NCBI GenBank assembly: GCA_017519865.1 | Contig: JAFWRQ010000014.1 | Location: forward strand, 1 to 64,000 | Direction of reading: 5' to 3' | Source: Bacteroidales bacterium | GTDB taxonomy: Bacteria > Bacteroidota > Bacteroidia > Bacteroidales > UBA932 | DNA: 64,000 bases | Shown here: in pieces, positions 7,089 to 15,586 of the stretch | How the letters are laid out: each line of letters opens with the position of its first letter | How positions within the stretch are numbered: the stretch's first letter is position 1 | Notes under the pieces: model-generated | What the model saw: the letters and a program-made list of their open reading frames with translations, nothing else | Databases searched by the model: none | Told to the model about the DNA's origin: nothing | Program-made: the position numbers and the translations under genes

Positions 7089-9014
7089 CTAGAGATTGGC
7101 GAAAGTGATCCTGTAGATCTTTGAGGTGGTGTCGTCGCCGATCCAGATGCAGTTGTTCGCGTGGTCTACGTACAGGCTTTCACCGTTATCGATGAAAGGC
7201 ACGGGATAGGTCATCAGAACCTCTCCGTCCGTAGTACACAGGTTGATGTTGTGCTGCTCGCTGTCCGCTATCCACAATACATCGCGGACCGGATCGTAGC
7301 ACAGGGCGGCGATTTCCGTCGTGCCCGTGATCTCTGTCCTGGACACGATGCCGTCCTTGAGTGAATACTGGAACAGGATGGTGGGGTCCATCTGGTTGCC
7401 GATGAACAGTTTTCCGTCCTTGTACCAGCTTATGCCCTCGAGGCCGGAGTTGGTCCCCTTGCCCACCTCGTCGATGACGCAGATGAGTTCGGAAACGTTG
7501 TAGTCAGGGGCTTTCAGCCTCCTGACCTCCTGTTTCCTTTCTACGATGTAGTAGACGTCGCGGGTGTCAGGGTCGAGGGTGACGCCCTCGCAGTCCATCC
7601 TGTTCTCCACATAGAACGGCTTGGTGTCGCCCGCCAGGGTGACATAGTATACTCCGTTCTCGTCCGAAGCGGCCAGAAGGCCCTTCCCGTCGGGGGCGAG
7701 GCAGAGGCCTGAAACCTCAGGAACCTTGGTGGACACCTCCTCTTCGACCTCGCCCATCACCGGGCGGTATGCCTGGCGCTTGAAAGCGTCCCAGTCGTAG
7801 TATGGCCAGCAGTCGGTGTCGAGGGGAAGCCTGGCCTCCTCGCCGTTCAGGAGGACCTTGAACAGGACCTTCCCGGTCCCTGGTTTCCTGAAGAATACGA
7901 AGTGGAGGTTTGCGCCCATCGGGACGTCCTGCAGGCGGCACCATACCGGTATGTCGTCGGGGTTCTGGACGGAGTGGTCGTAACCGTTGACTCCCAGTGT
8001 CATGAGCAGCGGGAGGAAGGTGTAGTCGTGGCCGAAACGCAGGTCGGCTCCAACCTCTCCCGAGGCTATCCTTTCATCCGCCTTGGCGATGATGTCGTCC
8101 ACGATGGGCTGGTAGCCGAGATGGTCCGGCCAGGCATTGGCATAGAACTGGAAATCGTCGGCTTTCCAGAGCGCTATGCGGTCCTCGGGAGTAAATATGT
8201 CGGTGAAGTCCAGGTCGGTGTCCAGGCTGGCCATTCCTGCTGCGAAGAAATACAGGTAAGAGACCAGGTCCCATTGTTCCTCTTCGGGGACGGCCTTGTC
8301 CGGATCATTGAACAGGCGCGAGAGTATGCCTTTGTAGTCCACGGTTCTCTCGATGTATTGCTCCCATGTCTCGTCGAAAGCGAGGGGAGTACGGGGAAAG
8401 ACCTCCCTGCGGAAAGGATTGCTCCTGTCCATCGGAAGGATTGCGGGCAGGAAATAGACTCCGAAGTTCTCCATGATGTCCAGTCCCGGGTTCTGTCCTT
8501 TGAGACCCAGGCAGAAAGCCGACATGGTCATGACGCATCTGGTCGAAGTCGATGTCCACGCCCTGACCTTGGCCCCGTCCGGAAACACGTCGGGATAGTT
8601 GGCGTACATCCGCGCGGCGAGGTCCTGTTGTTGCTGCCAGCCTTTCCTGGACAGGTCCCCTGTGCGGTAGCGTACGGAGGGGAACAGGCTGTCGAAGCGG
8701 CTCTTGTAGTCCAATCCTTTCGCGGTGAGGTTTCCAGCCTCTTCCTGCGATGAGAAGACGCTGTTCAGCCTCGAATACATGTCGCTCTGCCAGGCATAGC
8801 GGGCTCCGTGACGGCCGTAGTGGCTGATGTAGAAAGGTTCGTAGCCTTCCGGTGCCGGCGTAAGCGCCACCGGTCCGGCTGGACAGAGATAATCTGTGCC
8901 GTCGAGGTATTCGGGGTTCGACTCGAGCAGTCTGATCGCGTCGGTACGCTGGGCTTCCGCGCAAAGTGCGCCCGCCAGCAGGACCATGATGGCAAGGAAC
9001 ATTCTTCTTTTCAT
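7089..9014 (-). CDS. histidine-type phosphatase with C-terminal SdiA-regulated-like propeller
   Basis: The 641-aa protein has a signal peptide ending near ALCAEAQ. Residues about 30-390 are a branch-2 histidine phosphatase, with the catalytic R68-H69-G70 in HYGRHGARY and the proton-donor HD (about His329-Asp330, FGHDYTFLP). This is the fold of phytases and multiple inositol polyphosphate phosphatases. From about residue 395 the sequence changes to a propeller resembling the SdiA-regulated/esterase-like family (DCEGVTLDPDTRDVYYIVER, NSGLEGISWYKDGKLFIGNQ). The start overlaps the stop of the XylR-type gene by 4 bp (ATGA), so translation is likely coupled. Periplasmic phosphate-ester hydrolysis is likely; the substrate is unknown. 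Confidence 0.78.
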   Translation of the reverse strand: MKRRMFLAIMVLLAGALCAEAQRTDAIRLLESNPEYLDGTDYLCPAGPVALTPAPEGYEPFYISHYGRHGARYAWQSDMYSRLNSVFSSQEEAGNLTAKGLDYKSRFDSLFPSVRYRTGDLSRKGWQQQQDLAARMYANYPDVFPDGAKVRAWTSTSTRCVMTMSAFCLGLKGQNPGLDIMENFGVYFLPAILPMDRSNPFRREVFPRTPLAFDETWEQYIERTVDYKGILSRLFNDPDKAVPEEEQWDLVSYLYFFAAGMASLDTDLDFTDIFTPEDRIALWKADDFQFYANAWPDHLGYQPIVDDIIAKADERIASGEVGADLRFGHDYTFLPLLMTLGVNGYDHSVQNPDDIPVWCRLQDVPMGANLHFVFFRKPGTGKVLFKVLLNGEEARLPLDTDCWPYYDWDAFKRQAYRPVMGEVEEEVSTKVPEVSGLCLAPDGKGLLAASDENGVYYVTLAGDTKPFYVENRMDCEGVTLDPDTRDVYYIVERKQEVRRLKAPDYNVSELICVIDEVGKGTNSGLEGISWYKDGKLFIGNQMDPTILFQYSLKDGIVSRTEITGTTEIAALCYDPVRDVLWIADSEQHNINLCTTDGEVLMTYPVPFIDNGESLYVDHANNCIWIGDDTTSKIYRITFANL

Positions 9015-10180
9015 GCTTTCTTTTCTTTTTGGTTCTTATCCCTCCACTCGTTGGGGGAGCATCCGTAGATCTGTTTGAAGCGGCGTGAAATGCTCTTCGT
9101 GTCATTCTCTCCCAATGACAGGGCGATGTTGATCACCTGGTCTCCCGTGTTCAGGAGCATCTCTGCGAAATGCTTGATCTTCAGGTCAGTGATATATTGG
9201 TATATGGTCTGCCCGGTCACGGTTTTGAACCTGCGCTCGAGCAGTCTCCGGGACAGCGCAACTTCCGCGGTGACGTCCTTGACGGAGATTTTCTTCTGGT
9301 AATTCTTGTGGATGAACTGGACGGCTTTCTGTATCTGCGCATCGTCCGTCGCGAAAGCCGCCGTCGACATCCTTCCCACTATCTTGACAGGCTTCAGCAC
9401 GACGTCTTCGACCGGTGCTCCCGGGAAACTGACCATACGCTCGATGAGCTGGGCGGCCTTCCAGCCGCCGTCTTCGATGTCCACGTGGATGCTGGACAGC
9501 GTCGTGCTCCCTAGGCTGCACAGCAGTTCGTCGTTGTCGACGCCTATGACCGAAACTTCCGAAGGGATGCGTACCCCCGCGGAGTGGCAGGCCTCGATGA
9601 GGTTGTTGCCCTGGTTGTCGTCGCAGGCCATTATGCCGATGGGCTTCGGAATCATACGCAGCCATTCCGCCAGCCGGTCACGCTCATAGTACCACAGATG
9701 GTCTATGTCCTGCATGTTGTACGGGAAGAATGAATCCCCGAAGCCGGCTTCCTCGATCTCCTTGCGGAAGCCTTCGCAGCGTTCGTCGGACCAGCATACG
9801 TGGTTGAAGCCGAAGAATCCGAAATGCCTGAATCCGCGGTCGATGTAGAAGCGTGCCGCCATCCGCCCCGTACCGATGTAGTCGGCCGTGATGTTCGGTA
9901 TGGTCGTGAAGCGTTTCTTGAAATCCTGGGCGACCGCTGCGATCCCGTTCCTGGCGAACAGCCCGACGTCGTCGGTCTCCTCGAACTGCCCGATCACGGC
10001 GTCGGCGCCCCAGTCCTTGGCCCACGTGACGACCCCCGGGATGCCTATCTGCGCTTTGTAGGCGGGCGGCATGCGGCATATCGCCCACTGTTCCTTGCAG
10101 CGGGAGTAACTGACGATCCCCTTAAGGAGCTTGTTGGCGAAGGACTCGGTGAAGTCGGTGATGATCAGCAGGCGGAGCAT
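9011..10180 (-). CDS. XylR-type AraC-family transcriptional regulator
   Basis: This 389-aa cytoplasmic regulator has an N-terminal LacI-like sugar-binding domain (about 1-265; note GIMACDDNQGNNLIEACHSAGVRIP and VSVIGVDNDE) and a C-terminal AraC-type double helix-turn-helix (about 280-385; SRRLLERRFKTVTGQTIYQYI, ISRRFKQIYGCSPNEWR). That is the domain order of E. coli XylR. It lies 1 bp after the GH20 stop and overlaps the phosphatase start, so it is the middle gene of a three-gene operon and probably controls this operon and/or the divergent susCD. The ligand is likely a sugar or amino sugar released by the GH20 enzyme; this is inferred from context only. Confidence 0.88.
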   Translation of the reverse strand: MLRLLIITDFTESFANKLLKGIVSYSRCKEQWAICRMPPAYKAQIGIPGVVTWAKDWGADAVIGQFEETDDVGLFARNGIAAVAQDFKKRFTTIPNITADYIGTGRMAARFYIDRGFRHFGFFGFNHVCWSDERCEGFRKEIEEAGFGDSFFPYNMQDIDHLWYYERDRLAEWLRMIPKPIGIMACDDNQGNNLIEACHSAGVRIPSEVSVIGVDNDELLCSLGSTTLSSIHVDIEDGGWKAAQLIERMVSFPGAPVEDVVLKPVKIVGRMSTAAFATDDAQIQKAVQFIHKNYQKKISVKDVTAEVALSRRLLERRFKTVTGQTIYQYITDLKIKHFAEMLLNTGDQVINIALSLGENDTKSISRRFKQIYGCSPNEWRDKNQKEKKA

Positions 10181-10181
10181 G

Positions 10182-12263
10182 TCAGTGACGGTGATAGGAG
10201 ATGCCGAGTGATTCGTAATAGGGGTATTCGCGGTCGGTAATGATGCTGAAGAACCGGTCGAAGTCTTCCGTAAAGGCAGGATCGTCGGAGACGGTCGTCT
10301 TTTCCCACGCGGGGCTGGCGTTCCAGCCGCGCTCGAACAGTCCGAGCGCCTTGGGGAAGATATAGTATGTCACGTGGTCGAAACTGCGGAGCGTCTCCGC
10401 CCACAGCTGCCCCTGTACGCCTATGATGTTCCCGCGGGCTTCGGGGAGCAGAGGGGTCTTGCCGGCATCCGCCTGCGATATGTCCGCCATCCGTCCGTAA
10501 TCGTCCCACCTGACTGAACGGTAAGTGTCGTAAGGGAGCAGCGAGAATGTGCGCCGCTCATCGACGAAGCCGCCCCAGGAATGCCCTCTTTCCTCCTTTC
10601 CGTAATCGTATGCGAAATCGAGGTAGCAGTTCGGAGCGTTGGAGATCACTACGGGAATTCCTTGATTGGCGAACTGATAGGCCAGCTCGTCCTGTCCGTG
10701 GGACACCGTCCAGAGATTGGCGAAGGCGAGGTTGCGCTTGAGCCTTTCCAGTGTGGCGGGTTCGAGACCCTGGCAGATGTCCTGCCAGCCGGCGATCTTG
10801 ACGCCCCTTTCTTCAGCGATGTCCAGCACACGGTTGATGTAATAGTCGATGAGCCAGGCGGTGTCGGCCTTTCCGTTGGCCTCCAGCAGCGCCAGGCAGG
10901 CCGGAGAGCCTGTCCAGGCCCCTTCGGGCACTTCATCTCCGCCGATATGGATGGCCTCGAGCGGAGCCCCCGCCTCTTTATACATGGCGATGAGCGAGTC
11001 GAAGACCTTTCCTATGAAGGCATAGGTGGAGGGGAGAGCGACGTTGATGACATTGTCGGTATAGTCCTGCACGGAGACATATTCGGACTTGTCCTCAGGC
11101 TCCGAAAGCAGGTATGTCCGGTCTCCCGTGCGGGCTGCGCGGACCTCCATGGACTTGACCGCTGCGCGGGAATGTCCCGGAGTATCGAACTCGGGGATGA
11201 CACGGATGCCGCGGTCCCAGGCGTGTTCGAGTATCTCCACGAAGTCCGCATGGGAATAATACCCGTTGGCAGGCGATGCGGCATCATCCCTGTCGAGTGA
11301 CCCGCAATATGTCGGCTGCAGGGCATAGGGCTCCTTGATGGAGCCGTCCTCCTGAAGTTCCGGTATGCCCCTGAACGCTCCGTAGGAGGTAAGTTCCGGA
11401 AGTCCGTCGATCTCTATGCGCCAGCCTTCGTCGTCTCCGAAATGCAGGTGCAGCCGGTCGACCTTGTATTCGACCAGGATGTCGATCAGCCGTAACAGGT
11501 CGTCCTTCCTGGTGAAATTGCGGCTGATGTCAAGCATGAGGCCGCGGTATGCCAGGTCTGGCCAGTCGGTGATCACGCAGTCCGGCACATTGAAGTCCTC
11601 TGTGTTCTGCCTGAGTTTGTTCAGTGTGGCGACGGCGTGGATGGCGCCTTCCCTGTCGGCGGCTTCGACGTGGATGGCCCCGTCAAGCGTAATCCTGTAC
11701 CAGCCCGGGACCTGCTGCGGGTCGTATTTGGTGTCGTTGACAGCCAGGTACTGGATATTCGTGGTGCCCTCGCGCACTTCCACCTGTTTCAGGCGGGGGA
11801 TGATGTCGAAGACTCCGGTGGCGACGTGATGCCACTCGAAAGTCCTGGCCTTTTCCGCCGGCAGGAAACTGTATGAAACCTTGAGAGGCACGGGCTTTTC
11901 ACCCTTCTTCTGCAGGTAGAATCCTTCAGGGGCGCGGCATTGGTTCACCAGGGGCCGGGCTGAATAGGAGAGGGACATCGTCTTCCCGTCCGTATCGGTC
12001 CCGGGTATGACCCGGTACAGGGTCCCGCTCACGTGTTCGATGGCCGCGGGCGCTCCTTCCTGCATCGTGACCGGGGTACGGAACTGGCCGAACCAGATGG
12101 TCCAGTCCGTTCCGGCCGGAGGGTTCAGTATCTGCATGGTGTGGAGGGCTGTTCCGCTCTCCGGGTCGGTGGGGCCTTCGGTCCATACAACCCTGCACGG
12201 TGAGGAGCACGAGGCGTATAGCGCGCACGATAACAAGAGGTAAAAAAGGTGCTGTACCTTCAT
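10182..12263 (-). CDS. GH20 beta-N-acetylhexosaminidase lipoprotein
   Basis: The 693-aa protein has a lipoprotein signal (MKVQHLFYLLLSCALYASC). An N-terminal chitobiase/GH20-associated domain precedes a GH20 catalytic barrel from about residue 230, with LHFGDDEGWRIEIDGLP, GIRVIPEFDTPGHS, the catalytic Asp-Glu pair in HIGGDEVPEG (about residues 441-442) and AGWQDI. The enzyme removes terminal GlcNAc/GalNAc by substrate-assisted catalysis, here probably at the cell surface or in the periplasm. It is the first gene of the operon with the XylR-type regulator and the phosphatase, and is divergent from susC/susD, so it probably trims glycans imported by that pair. Confidence 0.93.
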   Translation of the reverse strand: MKVQHLFYLLLSCALYASCSSPCRVVWTEGPTDPESGTALHTMQILNPPAGTDWTIWFGQFRTPVTMQEGAPAAIEHVSGTLYRVIPGTDTDGKTMSLSYSARPLVNQCRAPEGFYLQKKGEKPVPLKVSYSFLPAEKARTFEWHHVATGVFDIIPRLKQVEVREGTTNIQYLAVNDTKYDPQQVPGWYRITLDGAIHVEAADREGAIHAVATLNKLRQNTEDFNVPDCVITDWPDLAYRGLMLDISRNFTRKDDLLRLIDILVEYKVDRLHLHFGDDEGWRIEIDGLPELTSYGAFRGIPELQEDGSIKEPYALQPTYCGSLDRDDAASPANGYYSHADFVEILEHAWDRGIRVIPEFDTPGHSRAAVKSMEVRAARTGDRTYLLSEPEDKSEYVSVQDYTDNVINVALPSTYAFIGKVFDSLIAMYKEAGAPLEAIHIGGDEVPEGAWTGSPACLALLEANGKADTAWLIDYYINRVLDIAEERGVKIAGWQDICQGLEPATLERLKRNLAFANLWTVSHGQDELAYQFANQGIPVVISNAPNCYLDFAYDYGKEERGHSWGGFVDERRTFSLLPYDTYRSVRWDDYGRMADISQADAGKTPLLPEARGNIIGVQGQLWAETLRSFDHVTYYIFPKALGLFERGWNASPAWEKTTVSDDPAFTEDFDRFFSIITDREYPYYESLGISYHRH

Positions 12264-12289
12264 GGTATGGTCTGTTTGTTACTTCAATA

Positions 12290-12391
12290 CAAAGATGGCA
12301 AAAAAACTAAACCGTTTCAATATGTTGACGCAAATTGCGTATTTAAATGCGCAAAATTGCATTTGTCGAAAATCCTGAATAAGTAATTTTG
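12290..12391. promoter_or_regulatory. divergent control region with paired palindromes (GH20 operon / susC)
   Basis: The minus-strand promoter is CATCTTTG (12297 to 12290) with ATTG 20 bp upstream (12321 to 12318). The plus-strand promoter is TTTG (12362-12365) and TAATTTTG (12384-12391), 18 bp apart. Between them are a perfect 13-bp palindrome ACGCAAATTGCGT (12328-12340) and a similar GCAAAATTGC (12351-12360), centred about 21 bp (two helical turns) apart around ATTTAAAT. They are good candidates for the binding sites of the XylR-type regulator. Confidence 0.55.
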
Positions 12392-12418
12392 CAAAAAAAC
12401 TAACCCAAAATCATTTTT

Positions 12419-15400
12419 ATGAAAGCCAACAGAATCATATTGTTCCTCTTGGCGATGTCTGCGACGCTGAGCCTCGGCGCCCAGAACAGGACCGTCAAGG
12501 GAACGATCACAGACGGTGCTACAGGGGCTCCTGTCCCTTATGCATCGGTCGTCGTCAAGGGTACGACGACCTGGACCACGGCGGATGCCGACGGTCAATA
12601 CACGATCGAGGCTCCCGCCAGCGGAATCCTCTCCGTAGGCATCCTCGGCTACGTGGACGCTGAAGTCGCGGTCGAGTCGCGCAGCGTGGTGGACATCGTC
12701 CTCCAGCCTGAGCTCGACCAGCTCTCCGAAGCAGTCGTTATCGGTTACGGTGTCCAGCAGAAGAAACTTGTCACCGGCTCGACCATCCAGGTCAAGGGTG
12801 ACGAACTGGCCAAACTCAGCACGACTTCCGCCCTCAACGCCCTCCAGAGCCAGAGCCCCGGTGTCTCCATCACCCAGAATTCCGGCCAGCCTGGCCGCGG
12901 CTACAAGGTCAACATCCGCGGTATCGGCACCACGGGCGATTCCGAACCGCTCTATGTCATCGACGGAGTTGCCGGAGGTGACATCAACACCTTGAACCCC
13001 AATGACATCGAGTCCATCGACATCCTGAAGGACGCTGCGTCGGCCGCCATCTACGGTGCGCGCGCCGCCAACGGCGTCGTGCTCGTGACCACCAAGCAGG
13101 GCAAGGAAGGCCGTATGGTCGTCTCCTATGACGGTTATGTCGGAGCACAGTACATCGCAAAGATGCCCGACATGGTCGATGCCAAGGAGTATATGCAGCT
13201 CTACAACCTTGCGAGGGAGAACTCCGGCGTCGCTCCCGTCGACTTCGCCTCCGTCCTTCCTGCCAACCTCTACCAGTCCATCGTGAACGGCAGCTGGAAA
13301 GGCACCAACTGGGTCGAGGAGATGTACAACAAGGGCGCACGTACCCAGAATCATTCCCTGAACATCGCCGGCGGTTCCGCTGACAACAAGATCTCCATGG
13401 GTCTCTCTTACACCGGACAGGACGGTATCCTCGGATGGAACCAGATCGAGCCGATGAACGCCAAGTACAAGAGGTACACGTTCCGCATCAATAGCGATAA
13501 CGTCGCCATCAAGCGCCATGACCTCGATGTCCTGAAGTTCGGCGAAACCCTAAACTTCAGCTACGGCGAGAACAGCGGCATCGGCGAGGGCGACATCTAC
13601 GAGAGTTCCCTGCACGACGCCATCGGCGCCACCCCGCTCCTCCCCGTCTATGTCAAGGATGCCAATGGCAATATAACCGGATTCTACGACGAGGAAGCAC
13701 GTGCAGCCGACGGCTGGAACTTCTTCAGCGATTCCAAGCACCCTATCGGCCTCGACTACTTCAACCGCGGCCGTAACATCCAGAAGTTCTACTCGATGCA
13801 CGCCAGCGTGTACGCCGAGCTTCAGCCAATCAAGAACCTCAGGTTCAGGACCCAGTTCGGTTACCGGATGTCTGCCTCCTCCACCAGGAGGTACAAGATG
13901 ATATACTACCTGAACGCCTCTCAGTACAGCGTCAACGACCAGGTCACCCAGAATCTCAAGCTCAACCATCGCTACACCCTTGAGAATACCGCCTCATATC
14001 ATTTCGACATAAACACCGACCATGTGTTCGACACCGTGCTCGGACAGTCCATCGAGAAGTGGGGCTTCGGCGAGAGCGTTAACGCATCCGCATTCAACAG
14101 CATCTTCCCCAACGACTTCACCCGCGCCTGGCTCTCCAACACCAAGCCTTCGCTGCTCAACGAGATCTCGGCTTCCGGGTCGCCTTCATCCCAGGGTGCC
14201 CTCGCATCCTTCTTCGGACGTGTGAACTACAGCTTCAGGGACACCTACCTGTTCTCGGCCACGGTCCGTGCAGACGGTTCCTCCAACTTCGCCCGCGGAC
14301 ACCGCTGGGGCATCTTCCCCTCCGTGTCGGCAGGCTGGATCCTCTCCAACGAGCCCTGGATGTCCGGCACCTCCGGATGGCTGGACTTCCTCAAGGTCCG
14401 CGCCAGCTGGGGCCAGAACGGTAACGCCAGCATCGACAACTTCCAGTACCTGACCACCATCTCCCTGTCCAGCAGCGCCGGATACTACTTCGCCAACAAG
14501 GCCGCCCTTACCACCGGCGCGAAGCCCGGCGTCCTCGCCAACCCCGACGTCAGCTGGGAGACTTCCGAGCAGACCAACATCGGTCTCGACGCCCGTTTCT
14601 TCAACTCCAGCCTCGGCCTTACCGTCGACGGATATGTCAAGGATACCAAGGACTGGCTGGTCCAGGCCCCCATCGCCGGCGTGTACGGCTTCTCCGCTCC
14701 TTATGTCAACGGCGGTGACGTGCGCAATACCGGTGTCGAGGTCTCCATTGACTACGGCAAGCACACCGGTGACTTCACCTACGGCGTGAAACTCAACGGC
14801 GCCTACAACAAGAACATCGTCACCCGCATCGCCAATGCCGAGGGCATCATCCACGGCGAAGACGACGTCCTCAGCCAGGGTACTTCCGAGATGTATCGCG
14901 CCCAGGTAGGCTATCCCATCGGTTATTTCTACGGCTACAAGACCGCTGGAGTCTTCCAGAACCAGAACCAGGTGAACTCCACCGCCGCCAAGTATGAGGA
15001 CGCCAAGCCCGGAGACCTGATCTTCGTTGATATTGACGGGAACGGCAAGATCACCGAGGAGGACCGCACCATGATCGGCAACCCTCATCCCGACTTCACC
15101 GCAGGCCTCAATCTGTGGATGGCCTGGAAGGGCTTCGACTTCAACGTCACCGGCTATGGTGCATTCGGACAGCAGATCGCCAGGTCCTACCGTTCGTTCT
15201 TCGACCGTCCGACCGACAGCTATACCCGCGACCTTCTCAACTGCTGGAGCGGTGAGGGCACTTCCAACCGCCTGCCCCTCTGGACCACCTGCGCCGACCG
15301 CAACTGGTCCAACATCTCCGACATCTACATCGAGAACGGCGACTTCTTCAAAGTCTCCAACGTCACCGTCGGTTATGACTTCGGCCGTCTCATGCGGAGC

Positions 15401-15580
15401 AACCTCATCAGCAAGGCCCGCCTCTACTTCTCTGCCCAGAACCTCCTGACCATCACGAAGTATTCGGGTATGGATCCGGAGATCGGCTACGGCTTCGATC
15501 AGGACTGGGTGTCCGGCATCGACCTCGGTTACTATCCGAGCGCCCGTACCTTCCTCGTTGGTGTCAACATTCAATTCTAG
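12419..15580 (+). CDS. SusC/RagA-family TonB-dependent outer membrane transporter
   Basis: This 1053-aa protein has a signal peptide (MKANRIILFLLAMSATLSLGAQ), then a carboxypeptidase-D-like regulatory domain (about 25-110), a TonB-box region (SEAVVIGYGVQQKK), a plug with the SusC/RagA hallmark DAASAAIYGARAANGVVLVT, and a C-terminal 22-strand-type barrel ending in ...FLVGVNIQF. It carries glycan fragments across the outer membrane using TonB energy, with the SusD-like lipoprotein encoded 6 bp downstream as the lid. No STN domain is seen, so control is more likely through the divergent XylR-type regulator than an anti-sigma system. A substrate containing N-acetylhexosamine is inferred from the neighbours. 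Confidence 0.95.
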   Translation: MKANRIILFLLAMSATLSLGAQNRTVKGTITDGATGAPVPYASVVVKGTTTWTTADADGQYTIEAPASGILSVGILGYVDAEVAVESRSVVDIVLQPELDQLSEAVVIGYGVQQKKLVTGSTIQVKGDELAKLSTTSALNALQSQSPGVSITQNSGQPGRGYKVNIRGIGTTGDSEPLYVIDGVAGGDINTLNPNDIESIDILKDAASAAIYGARAANGVVLVTTKQGKEGRMVVSYDGYVGAQYIAKMPDMVDAKEYMQLYNLARENSGVAPVDFASVLPANLYQSIVNGSWKGTNWVEEMYNKGARTQNHSLNIAGGSADNKISMGLSYTGQDGILGWNQIEPMNAKYKRYTFRINSDNVAIKRHDLDVLKFGETLNFSYGENSGIGEGDIYESSLHDAIGATPLLPVYVKDANGNITGFYDEEARAADGWNFFSDSKHPIGLDYFNRGRNIQKFYSMHASVYAELQPIKNLRFRTQFGYRMSASSTRRYKMIYYLNASQYSVNDQVTQNLKLNHRYTLENTASYHFDINTDHVFDTVLGQSIEKWGFGESVNASAFNSIFPNDFTRAWLSNTKPSLLNEISASGSPSSQGALASFFGRVNYSFRDTYLFSATVRADGSSNFARGHRWGIFPSVSAGWILSNEPWMSGTSGWLDFLKVRASWGQNGNASIDNFQYLTTISLSSSAGYYFANKAALTTGAKPGVLANPDVSWETSEQTNIGLDARFFNSSLGLTVDGYVKDTKDWLVQAPIAGVYGFSAPYVNGGDVRNTGVEVSIDYGKHTGDFTYGVKLNGAYNKNIVTRIANAEGIIHGEDDVLSQGTSEMYRAQVGYPIGYFYGYKTAGVFQNQNQVNSTAAKYEDAKPGDLIFVDIDGNGKITEEDRTMIGNPHPDFTAGLNLWMAWKGFDFNVTGYGAFGQQIARSYRSFFDRPTDSYTRDLLNCWSGEGTSNRLPLWTTCADRNWSNISDIYIENGDFFKVSNVTVGYDFGRLMRSNLISKARLYFSAQNLLTITKYSGMDPEIGYGFDQDWVSGIDLGYYPSARTFLVGVNIQF

Positions 15581-15586
15581 CGCGTT

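Noticed and set aside
12317-13519. 400-aa antisense ORF over the start of susC
   Set aside because: A shadow of a high-GC gene in the opposite strand; low-complexity Asp/Val/Gly composition and no domain.
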